Part shown: positions 20,074 to 29,108 of the stretch, piece by piece | Layout of the letters: each line of letters starts with the position of its first letter | How positions within the stretch are numbered: position 1 is the stretch's first letter | Source: Marinobacter xestospongiae | Lineage (GTDB): Bacteria > Pseudomonadota > Gammaproteobacteria > Pseudomonadales > Oleiphilaceae | Direction: 5' to 3' | Assembly (NCBI RefSeq): GCF_023156385.1 | Contig: NZ_JAKZAK010000024.1 | Location: forward strand, 1 to 64,000 | Length of the DNA stretch: 64,000 nt | Made by a program: the position numbers and the translations under genes | Notes under the pieces: model-generated | Database searches by the model: none | What the model saw: the letters and a program-made list of their open reading frames with translations, nothing else | Told to the model about the DNA's origin: nothing

Positions 20074-21405
20074 ATGTCAGCCATGACTCCCCGTGAGATT
20101 GTCCACGAACTCAACAAACACATCGTTGGCCAGGCCGAGGCCAAACGGGCGGTGGCCATTGCCTTGCGCAATCGCTGGCGTCGGATGCAGCTCGATGCAG
20201 ACCTTCGCGACGAGATTACCCCCAAGAACATTCTGATGATTGGCCCCACCGGCGTCGGCAAGACCGAGATTGCCCGTCGCCTGGCCAAGCTCGCCGACGC
20301 GCCTTTCCTGAAAGTGGAAGCCACCAAGTTCACTGAGGTTGGCTACGTTGGCCGTGACGTCGAATCCATCATTCGCGACCTGGTGGACGCCGCCGTTAAG
20401 ATGCTGCGTGAAAAGGAAATGAAGCGCCACGAAAACCAGGCGCTGGATGCTGCGGAGGAGCGCATCCTCGACGCCTTGCTGCCACCGGCCCGGGATTTCC
20501 AGGAAGACAGCAACCGCAGCGGCAACGACTCCTCCACTCGCCAACTGTTCCGCAAGAAACTGCGCGAGGGCGAGCTGGATGACAAGGAAATCGAGATCAA
20601 TCTGGCGAACAGCAGCGCCGGCGTTGAAATCATGGCGCCCCCGGGCATGGAGGAGATGACCTCCCAGTTGCAGAACATGTTCTCCAGCATGTCCTCAGAA
20701 CGCCGCAAGACCCGCAAACTGAAAGTGTCTGACGCCCTCAAGCGGGCGAAAGACGAGGAAGCGGCCAAGCTGGTCAACGAAGAAGAGATCAAGCAGAAGG
20801 CGATCCAGGCGGTGGAGCAGAATGGCATCGTCTTTCTCGACGAAATCGACAAGGTGGCCAAGCGCTCAGAGAATGCCTCGACCGACGTCTCCCGGGAAGG
20901 GGTCCAGCGTGACCTGCTGCCGCTGATTGAAGGCAGCACGGTGAGCACCAAATTTGGATCGGTGCGCACCGATCATATTCTGTTTATCGCTTCCGGCGCG
21001 TTCCACCTGTCCAAGCCCTCAGACCTGATTCCCGAGCTTCAGGGCCGGCTGCCGATCCGGGTGGAACTGGAAGCCCTGACGCCGGAGGACTTCAAACGCA
21101 TCCTCACTGAGCCGGACGCCTCCCTGGTGCAACAGTACGAAGCGCTGCTGGGCACCGAAGGTGTCAGCCTGAAGTTCACCGATGAGGCAATCGCACGCCT
21201 GGCGGAAGTGGCCTGGAAGGTGAACGAGAGCACCGAGAACATCGGCGCCCGCCGTCTCCATACAGTTCTGGAACGACTGCTGGAGAGCCTCTCCTTCGAC
21301 GCAGGCGACAGCGTAACCGAAGCGTTCGAAGTCACCGCCGCCTACGTGGACGAGAAGCTCGGCGACCTGGCGGAAGATCAGGACCTGAGTCGCTACATCC
21401 TCTGA
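20074..21405 (+). CDS. hslU: HslU (ClpY) ATPase subunit of the HslUV protease
   Basis: HslU is the AAA+ unfoldase that feeds substrates to HslV. The 443-residue protein has Walker A GPTGVGKT at 57-64, the GYVG pore loop inside VGYVGRDVES, Walker B with FLDEIDK, and sensor-2 GARRLHTVLER. The I domain between Walker A and B is present at normal size. It is co-transcribed with hslV and followed after 79 bases by a DUF971 gene. Confidence 0.98.
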   Translation: MSAMTPREIVHELNKHIVGQAEAKRAVAIALRNRWRRMQLDADLRDEITPKNILMIGPTGVGKTEIARRLAKLADAPFLKVEATKFTEVGYVGRDVESIIRDLVDAAVKMLREKEMKRHENQALDAAEERILDALLPPARDFQEDSNRSGNDSSTRQLFRKKLREGELDDKEIEINLANSSAGVEIMAPPGMEEMTSQLQNMFSSMSSERRKTRKLKVSDALKRAKDEEAAKLVNEEEIKQKAIQAVEQNGIVFLDEIDKVAKRSENASTDVSREGVQRDLLPLIEGSTVSTKFGSVRTDHILFIASGAFHLSKPSDLIPELQGRLPIRVELEALTPEDFKRILTEPDASLVQQYEALLGTEGVSLKFTDEAIARLAEVAWKVNESTENIGARRLHTVLERLLESLSFDAGDSVTEAFEVTAAYVDEKLGDLAEDQDLSRYIL

Positions 21406-21484
21406 TAGCGCCTCGAATCAGCACGGGAGCGGGCCACCAGGCCCGCCCCAATCTGCACGCCCCAACTTCAGGGAGTCATATCCC

Positions 21485-21844
21485 GTGACCAACCAACGTC
21501 CCACCGACATCCGTATCCGCAAGCGTAGCCGACAGCTGGAACTCCACTACGCCGACGGCCATCAGCTTGCCCTGCCCTTCGAACTGCTGCGGGTCTACTC
21601 TCCGTCAGCCGAGGTCCGCGGCCATGGCATGGGCCCTGGCGTCCTGCAAACCGGGAAGCGGGACGTCGCCATCACCCAGGCGGAGATGGTGGGCAACTAC
21701 GCCCTGAAACTGAGTTTCGACGATGGCCACGATTCCGGACTGTTCACCTGGGACTATTTGCAGGAGCTGGGACGGGAGCAGGAACAGTACTGGCAACGCT
21801 ACCTAGCGCGCCTGGCTGCCGAGGGTGGCAGCCGTGATCGATAA
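21485..21844 (+). CDS. DUF971 protein (gamma-butyrobetaine hydroxylase-like N-terminal domain)
   Basis: A 119-residue cytoplasmic protein made of a single DUF971/GBBH-like N-terminal domain: the start IRKRSRQLELHYADG, the strand LPFELLRVYSPSAEVRGHG and the closing DGHDSGLFTWDYL are the family landmarks. The GTG start at 21485 is preceded by GGGAG. The family adopts a small beta-rich fold, in some members with a metal or Fe-S link; no function is proven here. It follows hslU, as in many gammaproteobacteria. Confidence 0.9.
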   Translation: MTNQRPTDIRIRKRSRQLELHYADGHQLALPFELLRVYSPSAEVRGHGMGPGVLQTGKRDVAITQAEMVGNYALKLSFDDGHDSGLFTWDYLQELGREQEQYWQRYLARLAAEGGSRDR

Positions 21845-21865
21845 CCTGACGGGTCAGCTGGGACG

Positions 21866-23107
21866 CTACAGCGCCTTCTGAATCATATCGGAGACACCAT
21901 CCAGACCAGCGCCAATCACCGAGCGCTGGCCCTTCTGCCGCTTCTTGGCCACGTACAACGGCAGCATCTCGCCATACAGGCTGGTGCTGATCGTACGCTG
22001 CTCATCCTCCAGCCGGTCCCGGCGTAACCGTATACCATAGCGCAGCAGCTTGGGTTCCAGCTCATCGGCCCGGGCCAGCAGGTCACGGCGGGTCATCTGG
22101 TAGGCATGTTCACAGACCATACGCCGGGACTGGAAGCTGAATACGTTGGAAAAGAACAATTTGGCGTCGTCCCGGGTGGGCTCGAACAGCAACAGATCCT
22201 TGTCGGGATAATCCCGGGTGTACTGGGCAATGCCCGCCTGCATCCGCGAGTACACCATGGTGCGGAACATCTGGGACAACAGGTTGGGCATGCCGGAATG
22301 GGTCAGGGTGCCCGGACTCATACTCCCGGCGCGGACCGCCGCACTGGCATCAATCGGTACCTGGGGGTTTACCGCAAACACCAAGTCGGCGCCATCTTCG
22401 AACGCCACCGACGCATGCAACGCCTTACGCAATGTGCCATCGACGTAATAGCGGCTGTCAATGGAAACCGGCACGTAGATGCCCGGTGCCGCCGTGCTTG
22501 CCTGGATTGCCCGGGAAATGGGGACGTGATCAAAGCCGGGCGCACCGAAACAAACCGCTTCAGTGCTTTCCACGTCTGTCGCCACGATGTAGAGGCTGCG
22601 CTTGAGTTGGCGAAAATCGTTGGCTCGCCCCAGCATGGTGAAAGCGCTCTGCAGATAGTCGTGCAGGCCTTCATTGTCGAACAGACCGGAGGGCGCCGCC
22701 TGGGCCAGGATGGTGAGAGCCTCCAGCAGGCTTTGATCGTAGGGATTATTGACGAAACGGGAAAGCGCCGTGGTGACCAGGCGCGGCACCGACAGCAGCC
22801 GGCGGCCTATTTCCTTCAACGCCGGGCGATAAAACACATCGGGATGGAACGGATGCACTTCCGCCTCGTTGCGCACAAAGATCCGGCACAACTGGGCAGT
22901 GGTCACCTGGTTCGCCAGGTTGGCAGCGACAAAAGAACCGGCGTTGACCCCTACGTAGACATCAACGTCATTGAAATCCAGCCCATCCAGCGCCTCGTCG
23001 AGGGCTCGCAGGGCGCCGATCTCATAGATACCACCAAGCGGACCGCCGCCGCCCAAGGCCAGGCCGATGCGGGGCTTGGGTTTGATTTCCGTTCTTGTTG
23101 CCACCAT
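21866..23107 (-). CDS. Patatin-like phospholipase-family protein lacking the nucleophile Ser
   Basis: The 413-residue protein starts with the patatin oxyanion block LALGGGGPLGG (about 17-26). The nucleophile elbow, normally GxSxG, reads GVNAG at residues 53-57, so Asn55 (codon AAC at 22943-22945) stands where the catalytic Ser should be. The dyad Asp is kept in the DGT of YYVDGTLRK. A C-terminal region of about 150 residues extends past the patatin domain. Active family members hydrolyse lipids; this one may be inactive or act as a binding protein unless the neighbouring Ser58 substitutes. It is convergent with the DUF971 gene and lies downstream of ptsP on the same strand. Confidence 0.85.
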   Translation of the reverse strand: MVATRTEIKPKPRIGLALGGGGPLGGIYEIGALRALDEALDGLDFNDVDVYVGVNAGSFVAANLANQVTTAQLCRIFVRNEAEVHPFHPDVFYRPALKEIGRRLLSVPRLVTTALSRFVNNPYDQSLLEALTILAQAAPSGLFDNEGLHDYLQSAFTMLGRANDFRQLKRSLYIVATDVESTEAVCFGAPGFDHVPISRAIQASTAAPGIYVPVSIDSRYYVDGTLRKALHASVAFEDGADLVFAVNPQVPIDASAAVRAGSMSPGTLTHSGMPNLLSQMFRTMVYSRMQAGIAQYTRDYPDKDLLLFEPTRDDAKLFFSNVFSFQSRRMVCEHAYQMTRRDLLARADELEPKLLRYGIRLRRDRLEDEQRTISTSLYGEMLPLYVAKKRQKGQRSVIGAGLDGVSDMIQKAL

Positions 23108-23223
23108 CGCCGTCCATCCAAAGGGTTACGGTTGCAGAGTTGCTCGATCAACCTTACCAGCCACATTTAGAGTGCACACCCTATTTGCGGGCCAACTTCG
23201 CCCTGACGTGGTGCGCCAGGGGA

Positions 23224-25524
23224 TCAGGACTGCTCCAGCAGCACCGAGGCGGAGGTTCGGCCCGGCCGCAAGTAGCGACCAAAGCCGGCACTGCGCAGCG
23301 ACAGATCGACACAACTCTTGATGACGTGGGGGGAATCCAGCAACAGCACGTCTTCCAGCAGCTGCGCCGCCCATTCCCGACTCAGGCTCCGCAGCACGGA
23401 TTTGACCTTGGGCAAACTCGCAGCGTTCATCGACAGGGCGTCGTAACCCATGGCCATCAGCAACACGGCACCACCCGGGTCCCCGGCCAGTTCGCCACAG
23501 ATACTGACCGGCTTGCCTACGGCGTGGGCGTCATGGGCAATCCGCACCAGCGCCTGCAGCACCGCCGGGTGGTAGGAGTGGTACAGCTGGGCCACCCTGG
23601 GGTTGTTGCGATCCACCGCCAGCAGGTACTGGGTCAGGTCATTGGAGCCCACGGACAGGAAATCCACCCGGTCGGCCAGCTCCCGCACCTGGTAGACCGC
23701 CGCTGGCACCTCTACCATCACCCCTACCTTGGGCATGTGGATGTCGTAGCCCTCTTCCCGGACTTCGTGATAGACCCGATAAATCAGGTGCAGAGACTCC
23801 TCCACCTCCGAGATATTGCTGACCATGGGCAGCATGATCTGGAGGTTGTTGAGCCCCTCGCTGGCCTTCAGCATTGCGCGGACCTGGACCAGGAAAATCT
23901 CCGGATGGTCCAGCGTCACCCGGATACCCCGCCAACCCAGGAACGGGTTTTCTTCCTGGATTGGAAAGTAGGTCAGCGCCTTGTCCCCACCAACGTCGAG
24001 CGTACGCATGGTGACCGGGTTGGGGGCAAACGCCTCCAATTGCTCCCGGTAGTACTCCCGCTGTTCCTGTTCGGAGGGGAAACGGTCCTTGATCATGAAC
24101 GGCACTTCGGTTCTGTAGAGTCCGATTCCTTCAGCGCCATGGCTGAGCGACCGCACGACATCGGTCATCAGCCCGGTATTGACCAGCAACGACACCCGGT
24201 GGCCATCGGTGGTCTCACAAGGCTTGTCCCGCAGCACTTCCAGGCCACGAACCAGCTCGTCCTCCTCGTCGCAGATCTCCTGGTAGAAGGCTCGCAGGTC
24301 TGGTGACGGCGTGGCGTAGATCTGGCCCTCGAAACCGTCGACGATCAGCTCCTTACCATCGAGCTGGTTGACGGGAATATCCACCAGTCCCATGACCGTG
24401 GGGACCCCCATGGCCCGAGCCAGGATGGCAACGTGGGAATTTCCGGAACCACGCACCGACACCAGACCCACCAACTGCTCCCGCGGCACTTCGCCCAGCA
24501 TCGCCGGGGTCAGTTCCTCGCTTACCAGCACGGTGCGATCGGGATAATCCTGCTCCTGCTGGTCACCCTCCTGGAGGTGGGACAGGAGGCGCCGTCCCAG
24601 ATCACGGATGTCCACCGCCCGTTCCCGCAGGTACAGGTCGTCCATCATCTCGAAGTGACGCACGTACTGCTGCACTACCTGTTTCAGGGCGCCCTGGGCC
24701 CACAAGCCTTCCCGGATGCGATTGTTCACTTCCGCCGGCAGGGCGTTATCGCCCAGCATTCTCAGGTACACCTCGAACAGCGCCTGTTCTTCCGGGCGCA
24801 ACTGGGACGCCAGGCGCCGGGCCACCCGCTCAATGTCCTCGCGGACCGCAGTGACTGCGCCGGCAAACAGCTGCAGTTCCTGATCGATGTCTTCGGTCTG
24901 CTTCTCCGGCACCACATCCAGATCGGCAGCGGGATAGACCACCACGCCCTGGCCGATCGCGACGCCAGGCGCGCCGGCAACCCCGCTGAAACTGACATCT
25001 CGGGCCTCTTCGCCGGTCAGGGACAGGCCACTGATCGCCCCGGTCGCTTCACTGTGGGCAATCACCCCCGCCAACTGGGCGGAGACCGTGACCAGGAACG
25101 CTTCTTCGCCCTCGTCGAAACAGCGGGAACTCTCGCGCTGTTGTACCACCAGCACACCCAGTACCCGGCGGTGGTGAATGATCGGCACCCCCAGGAACGA
25201 TCGGAAGCGTTCTTCACCGGTTTCCGGGAAATAGCGATAACGGGGGTGGGAGGTGGCATCTTCGAGGTTGATGGGCTCTTCACGAGACCCCACCAGCCCG
25301 ATCAAGCCTTCGGAGTGACCCAGGCTGACCTTGCCCACCGCTTCGCGGTAGAGCCCTTCGGTCGCCATCAGGATATAGCGGTTGGAAGACGGGTCCAGCA
25401 GGTAAACCGAGCATACCTCGGTCTCCATGGCGTTCTGCACCCGCGAAACAATGATCTCCAGCGCCTCCTGCAGGTCTCGGGCGCTGTTCACTTCTTGTAC
25501 CAGATTTCGCAGTATGCCTAGCAT
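23224..25524 (-). CDS. ptsP: Nitrogen-PTS phosphoenolpyruvate-protein phosphotransferase (EI-Ntr)
   Basis: PtsP takes phosphate from PEP and passes it to NPr, the first step of the nitrogen-related PTS that senses glutamine and 2-oxoglutarate. The 766-residue protein has an N-terminal GAF domain (to about residue 160), then enzyme I: the phospho-histidine His364 in GSGNSHVAILARA, the PEP-binding TIM barrel with LYRTEVPFM and VGSNDLTQYLLA, and a C-terminal ICGELAGDP. It lies directly after rppH on the minus strand (18 bases), an arrangement conserved in Pseudomonas and E. coli. Confidence 0.97.
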   Translation of the reverse strand: MLGILRNLVQEVNSARDLQEALEIIVSRVQNAMETEVCSVYLLDPSSNRYILMATEGLYREAVGKVSLGHSEGLIGLVGSREEPINLEDATSHPRYRYFPETGEERFRSFLGVPIIHHRRVLGVLVVQQRESSRCFDEGEEAFLVTVSAQLAGVIAHSEATGAISGLSLTGEEARDVSFSGVAGAPGVAIGQGVVVYPAADLDVVPEKQTEDIDQELQLFAGAVTAVREDIERVARRLASQLRPEEQALFEVYLRMLGDNALPAEVNNRIREGLWAQGALKQVVQQYVRHFEMMDDLYLRERAVDIRDLGRRLLSHLQEGDQQEQDYPDRTVLVSEELTPAMLGEVPREQLVGLVSVRGSGNSHVAILARAMGVPTVMGLVDIPVNQLDGKELIVDGFEGQIYATPSPDLRAFYQEICDEEDELVRGLEVLRDKPCETTDGHRVSLLVNTGLMTDVVRSLSHGAEGIGLYRTEVPFMIKDRFPSEQEQREYYREQLEAFAPNPVTMRTLDVGGDKALTYFPIQEENPFLGWRGIRVTLDHPEIFLVQVRAMLKASEGLNNLQIMLPMVSNISEVEESLHLIYRVYHEVREEGYDIHMPKVGVMVEVPAAVYQVRELADRVDFLSVGSNDLTQYLLAVDRNNPRVAQLYHSYHPAVLQALVRIAHDAHAVGKPVSICGELAGDPGGAVLLMAMGYDALSMNAASLPKVKSVLRSLSREWAAQLLEDVLLLDSPHVIKSCVDLSLRSAGFGRYLRPGRTSASVLLEQS

Positions 25525-25542
25525 CGCCGGCTCAGTCCGTCA

Positions 25543-26070
25543 TCATGAATGGGTATGCTCCCGGAGCCCTGCTTCACCGCGACGAAACCGCTCCAGGTCA
25601 TGGAACAGTCGTGGTGCCAGCTCCCTGAGTGCGCGTCGGTAAACCTCGCGTTTAAAGGAAACCACCTGGCCCAGAGGGTACCAATAACTTACCCACTGCC
25701 AGCCATCAAATTCCGGAGAATCGGTTCCATCGACACGCACCTGCGCGTCCGGCGAAAGCATCCGCAACAGGAACCACTTTTGCTTCTGGCCTACGCAGAC
25801 CGGGTGCGAATTGTGTCGCACCATGCGTCGCGGAAGCCGATAGCGTAGCCAGCCCCGAGTACAGCTGATGATCTCGACATCGGCCGCACTGAGGCCCACT
25901 TCTTCCGCCAGTTCCCGATATAACGCCTCTTCCGGTGACTCATCGTGCTTGATGCCACCCTGGGGAAACTGCCAGGAATCCTGCCCAATTCGCCTTGCCC
26001 AGAGGACTTCCCCCCGGTGGTTCGCCAAAATGATTCCGACGTTGGGCCTGAAACCATCTGCATCGATCAC
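25543..26070 (-). CDS. rppH: RNA pyrophosphohydrolase
   Basis: RppH removes pyrophosphate from the 5' end of mRNA and so triggers decay. I choose GTG 26070 (175 residues): the product then begins MIDADGFRPNVGII as in E. coli RppH, and a GAGGG site lies upstream. The open frame further upstream has no family similarity. The Nudix box spans residues 38-60 (GGIKHDESPEEAL followed by RELAEEVGL). It is the first gene of the rppH-ptsP pair and divergent from the HAD gene. Confidence 0.95.
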   Translation of the reverse strand: MIDADGFRPNVGIILANHRGEVLWARRIGQDSWQFPQGGIKHDESPEEALYRELAEEVGLSAADVEIISCTRGWLRYRLPRRMVRHNSHPVCVGQKQKWFLLRMLSPDAQVRVDGTDSPEFDGWQWVSYWYPLGQVVSFKREVYRRALRELAPRLFHDLERFRRGEAGLREHTHS

Positions 26071-26160
26071 GGCACAGCCCTCTGATTCATCTGTACTCGA
26101 CGCTCCGGACCCGCCCTGCCCCTGACCGGGGTGGCAACTGGCACCGGAGCCTGAGAACAA

Positions 26161-26176
26161 GCACTCCCTAGAGTGC
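26161..26176. repeat. Inverted repeat in the rppH/HAD divergent region
   Basis: GCACTC-CCTA-GAGTGC is a perfect 6+4+6 inverted repeat roughly midway between the divergent rppH and HAD genes. It could be an operator or a short hairpin; no T-run follows. Confidence 0.4.
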
Positions 26177-26339
26177 GGTTCTTGTCGGTAAAAATTGTCC
26201 AAGTTAGCTTCATTCTTACAGAAAGCCCAGGATTCGGCAAACCACGCCGGCCCCTGCAAAGGCCGTGATACACTGGCGGTTTGCCGCCGGTATGGCAGCC
26301 ACCAATCATCCGAATTCAAACCAACCGAAGGAGTACCCG

Positions 26340-26996
26340 GTGACTCTCGCCATCTTTGACTTGGACAAGACCCTGCTCGCGGGTGACAGCGATCACGCCT
26401 GGGGGGAGTTCCTGGTGGAACAGGGCATTGTCGACGCCGAACTTTACCGCCGTGAGAACGACCGCTTCTATCAGGAGTACCTCAGCGGCCAGCTCGATAT
26501 CGAGGATTACCTGAGTTTCGCCCTGGCCCCACTGGCTGCCCACGATATGGCGCAGCTCCAGCAATGGCGTGAACAGTTCCTGGCAGAAAAGATCCGGCCC
26601 ATGATGCAGACCAAGGCGACCGATCTGATCGACCAGCACCGCAATCAGGGCCATACCCTGATGATTATTACCGCCACCAACCGTTTCATCACCGAGCCCG
26701 TCGCCGGGTTACTGGGCATTGAGCACCTGATCGCCACCGACCCGGAGCTGCAGGATGGCCGCTATACCGGCCGGGTAGCTGGCACGCCCAGTTTCCGCGA
26801 CGGCAAGGTCAGCCGGTTGAACAGCTGGCTCGACGAACACAGTGCCAATCTGGAGGGCGCCTGGTTCTACAGCGATTCCCACAATGACCTGCCACTGTTG
26901 CGCCAAGTGGCCAACCCGGTGGCGGTCGACCCGGACCCGGAACTCCAGCGCACCGCCCAGCAACAGGGCTGGCCGATTCTGTCACTGCGAGACTGA
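26340..26996 (+). CDS. HAD-superfamily hydrolase, SerB/CicA-like (subfamily IB)
   Basis: GTG 26340 has a near-perfect AAGGAG site and gives 218 residues starting VTLAIFDLDKT. The catalytic Asp pair is D7 and D9; motif II is ITATN, motif III is the Lys of DGKVSRL, and motif IV is YSDSHNDLPLL. The helical cap of the phosphoserine-phosphatase type is present. Relatives dephosphorylate small phosphomonoesters, but the substrate is not predictable. The imelysin gene starts 12 bases downstream, so they are probably one transcript. An extended -10 TGATACACT lies at 26266-26274. Confidence 0.9.
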   Translation: MTLAIFDLDKTLLAGDSDHAWGEFLVEQGIVDAELYRRENDRFYQEYLSGQLDIEDYLSFALAPLAAHDMAQLQQWREQFLAEKIRPMMQTKATDLIDQHRNQGHTLMIITATNRFITEPVAGLLGIEHLIATDPELQDGRYTGRVAGTPSFRDGKVSRLNSWLDEHSANLEGAWFYSDSHNDLPLLRQVANPVAVDPDPELQRTAQQQGWPILSLRD

Positions 26997-27008
26997 CGGA
27001 CCCGCGAC

Positions 27009-27797
27009 ATGACCCTACGTCCCGCCACGATTGCCCTGGCCACCGTCTTGCTGGCGGCGTGCAACCCGCCCGCGGAGCCTCCGCCAGCCCAACCGGGCTC
27101 ATCCGCCGCGCCCACGCCCGAGGTGAGTGCCCGCAGCGACAGGGCCTGCCAACTGGCGACCGATCTGGAGCAGCAGATCCGGCACTTCGTCTCAGAACCT
27201 GAGACAGCCCGCCTGATGGATGTCCGCGCGGCCTGGCGACAGGCCCATGAGCAGTATCGTCTGGTCTGGTCCGACTACCAGCAGGCAGGGTTAACGCTGC
27301 CCCAGCACGGCGATGACCGGGACACCCTGGATGCCTGGCCGATGCTCCCGGGGTACCTGGATCAGGTACCAAGCTATCCCAAGAGCGGCCTGGTACACGC
27401 CGACCTCGCGCTGTCGCAGAGCTTTCTGGCGCTCGAACACCAGTCCACCGACTTCCACTATCTCACCCGGGGCTTTCATCCTATCGAGTTTCTGCTGTGG
27501 GGGGAGCCGGCAGAGGCCGCTGCCGACCGGATAAAGCATTTCGTCAGCCCGGAGCCGGCACCGGCCATTGACGCAGCCCAGCGGCGAAGACAGTTATTGG
27601 GGCTGATGGCGGAGGACCTGACCGCACAGCTGCAGACCGTGTGCCGCCCTTCAGAGCAGGGAAAACTGAGCCAGGCGCTGGCAAGTCAGGAAACGGTGAT
27701 CAAGCTGACCACCGTCGCCAACGACGTCGATCACGGAGGCTGGTCACAGCAACCGGCCGCCGATGGTGGCGCGGCGTCAGAAGAAGCCGGTCAGTGA
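27009..27797 (+). CDS. Imelysin-family (peptidase M75-like) lipoprotein
   Basis: The 262-residue protein has a lipoprotein signal peptide with LLAAC and lipidated Cys18, a Pro-rich linker and an imelysin domain. The family signature GxHxxE appears as GFHPIEFLLWG (Gly155, His157, Glu160). Imelysin proteins are periplasmic or outer-membrane proteins linked to iron uptake and heme or peptidase-like functions. None of the usual partners (di-heme peroxidase, EfeU/EfeB, second imelysin) is adjacent. The last 21 bases overlap the end of the convergent rlmI gene. Confidence 0.85.
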   Translation: MTLRPATIALATVLLAACNPPAEPPPAQPGSSAAPTPEVSARSDRACQLATDLEQQIRHFVSEPETARLMDVRAAWRQAHEQYRLVWSDYQQAGLTLPQHGDDRDTLDAWPMLPGYLDQVPSYPKSGLVHADLALSQSFLALEHQSTDFHYLTRGFHPIEFLLWGEPAEAAADRIKHFVSPEPAPAIDAAQRRRQLLGLMAEDLTAQLQTVCRPSEQGKLSQALASQETVIKLTTVANDVDHGGWSQQPAADGGAASEEAGQ

Positions 27798-28973
27798 ACG
27801 GACGAAGCAGGCCTTTATGTAATCGGTTTCCGGAATGCCGGGGATGGTTGGGTGATCCGGCGCCTGATGGCCCTGCTCCAGCAACTGCACAAAGCGGTCA
27901 ATCTTGCGGCCACTGCCACGAATGATGTCCACCAGTCGGTCCTGGGACAGGTGCATGGAACAGGACGCCGACACCAGAACGCCGTCCCGGGCAAGTAACC
28001 GCAGTCCAAGCTGGTTTAGACGGGCGTAAGCCTGCTCACCGGCTTTCTGGTCCCGGCGACGGGGAATCAGCGCTGGCGGATCAAGCACCACCACATCGAA
28101 TTTTTCCTTCTCCGCCGTCAACGCCTTAAGGGCATCAAAGGCGTCACCTTCCAGTGTGTCGACGGTGTCGAGTCCGTTCAGTCCGGCGTTGTGATGAACC
28201 GCCTCGATGGCCACCGGAGAACTGTCAACACAGGTCACAGCGCTGGCGCCAGCGGCGGCGGCCTGAATGCCCCAACCACCGACATAACTGAACACATCCA
28301 GCACACGCTTGCCGGCAACATAAGACTGCAGCCGCTGACGGTTCATCCGGTGATCGTAGAACCAGCCGGTTTTCTGGCCACCTGCCAGGGGTACCTCAAA
28401 ACGAACGCCATTCTCGATGACCGACAGGGTCTGTTGTTCCGGCCCATGGGCCTGCTCAATGTAGCTCTCCAGCCCTTCCACCGAGCGCATCTTGCCGTCG
28501 TTCTTGAGCACAATGGCCGCCGGCTGCACCAGGCGCTGGATTGCCCGAACAATGGCGTCCTTCATGGATTCCATGCCGGCGGTGGAAATCTGCACCACCA
28601 CGGTGTCGCCAAAACGGTCCACCACCAGCCCGGACAGGCCATCGCTATCGCCAAACACCCAACGGTAGAAGGGCTCAGCGAACAGCCGCTGACGCATCGA
28701 CAGGGCGGCCTCCAGACGCTGGGTCAACCGCTGGGGCGTCATACCATGAGCCGGGGCGCGACTGATCAGCCGCCCACAGATAAGAGCATGGGGATTGACG
28801 AACAGGGTACCCAGCGGCCGGTCAGATGCCGACCGCAACTCGGCCTGGCTTCCAGCCTCAAAGTCCGTCAACGGCGAACGCCGGGTATCCACCTCGTTGC
28901 TGTAAACCCAGAGGTGACCCGCCTTGATACGACGCTCAGCGCCCTTGCGGAGATAGAGAACCGGAAACTTCAT
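27777..28973 (-). CDS. rlmI: 23S rRNA (cytosine) methyltransferase, RlmI family
   Basis: RlmI methylates C1962 of 23S rRNA in E. coli. ATG 28973 gives 398 residues: an N-terminal PUA domain (about 1-75), a central domain, and a class I SAM methyltransferase with VLDVFSYVGGWGI as motif I, VVLDPPALI as motif IV and the catalytic Cys in VSASCSMHL. The symbol follows this domain order; related RlmI-like paralogues exist in some species. The gene ends inside the imelysin gene on the other strand. Confidence 0.9.
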   Translation of the reverse strand: MKFPVLYLRKGAERRIKAGHLWVYSNEVDTRRSPLTDFEAGSQAELRSASDRPLGTLFVNPHALICGRLISRAPAHGMTPQRLTQRLEAALSMRQRLFAEPFYRWVFGDSDGLSGLVVDRFGDTVVVQISTAGMESMKDAIVRAIQRLVQPAAIVLKNDGKMRSVEGLESYIEQAHGPEQQTLSVIENGVRFEVPLAGGQKTGWFYDHRMNRQRLQSYVAGKRVLDVFSYVGGWGIQAAAAGASAVTCVDSSPVAIEAVHHNAGLNGLDTVDTLEGDAFDALKALTAEKEKFDVVVLDPPALIPRRRDQKAGEQAYARLNQLGLRLLARDGVLVSASCSMHLSQDRLVDIIRGSGRKIDRFVQLLEQGHQAPDHPTIPGIPETDYIKACFVRSLTGFF

Positions 28974-29003
28974 CACTGCACCTGCTTCATCAAAAGAGCG
29001 CGG

Positions 29004-29009
29004 ATTATA
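29004..29009 (-). promoter_or_regulatory. Predicted -10 element of rlmI
   Basis: The minus strand reads TGTGTATAAT, a perfect TATAAT hexamer about 30 bases upstream of the rlmI start. No good -35 is seen; a GC-rich 9-bp hairpin (29013-29035) occupies that position. Confidence 0.35.
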
Positions 29010-29108
29010 CACAACCCCACCCCATCGGTGGGGTTGGAGCGGTAGGCAAACACCGTTACAGACTCACCGGTCACTGTAACGGTGCTGCTGCGTCTGTGAG
29101 ATTAGACT

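Noticed and set aside
22106..24306. Long plus-strand open frames opposite the patatin and ptsP genes
   Set aside because: Frame shadows of GC-rich genes; the translations are low-complexity His/Gln/Arg-rich and lack domains.
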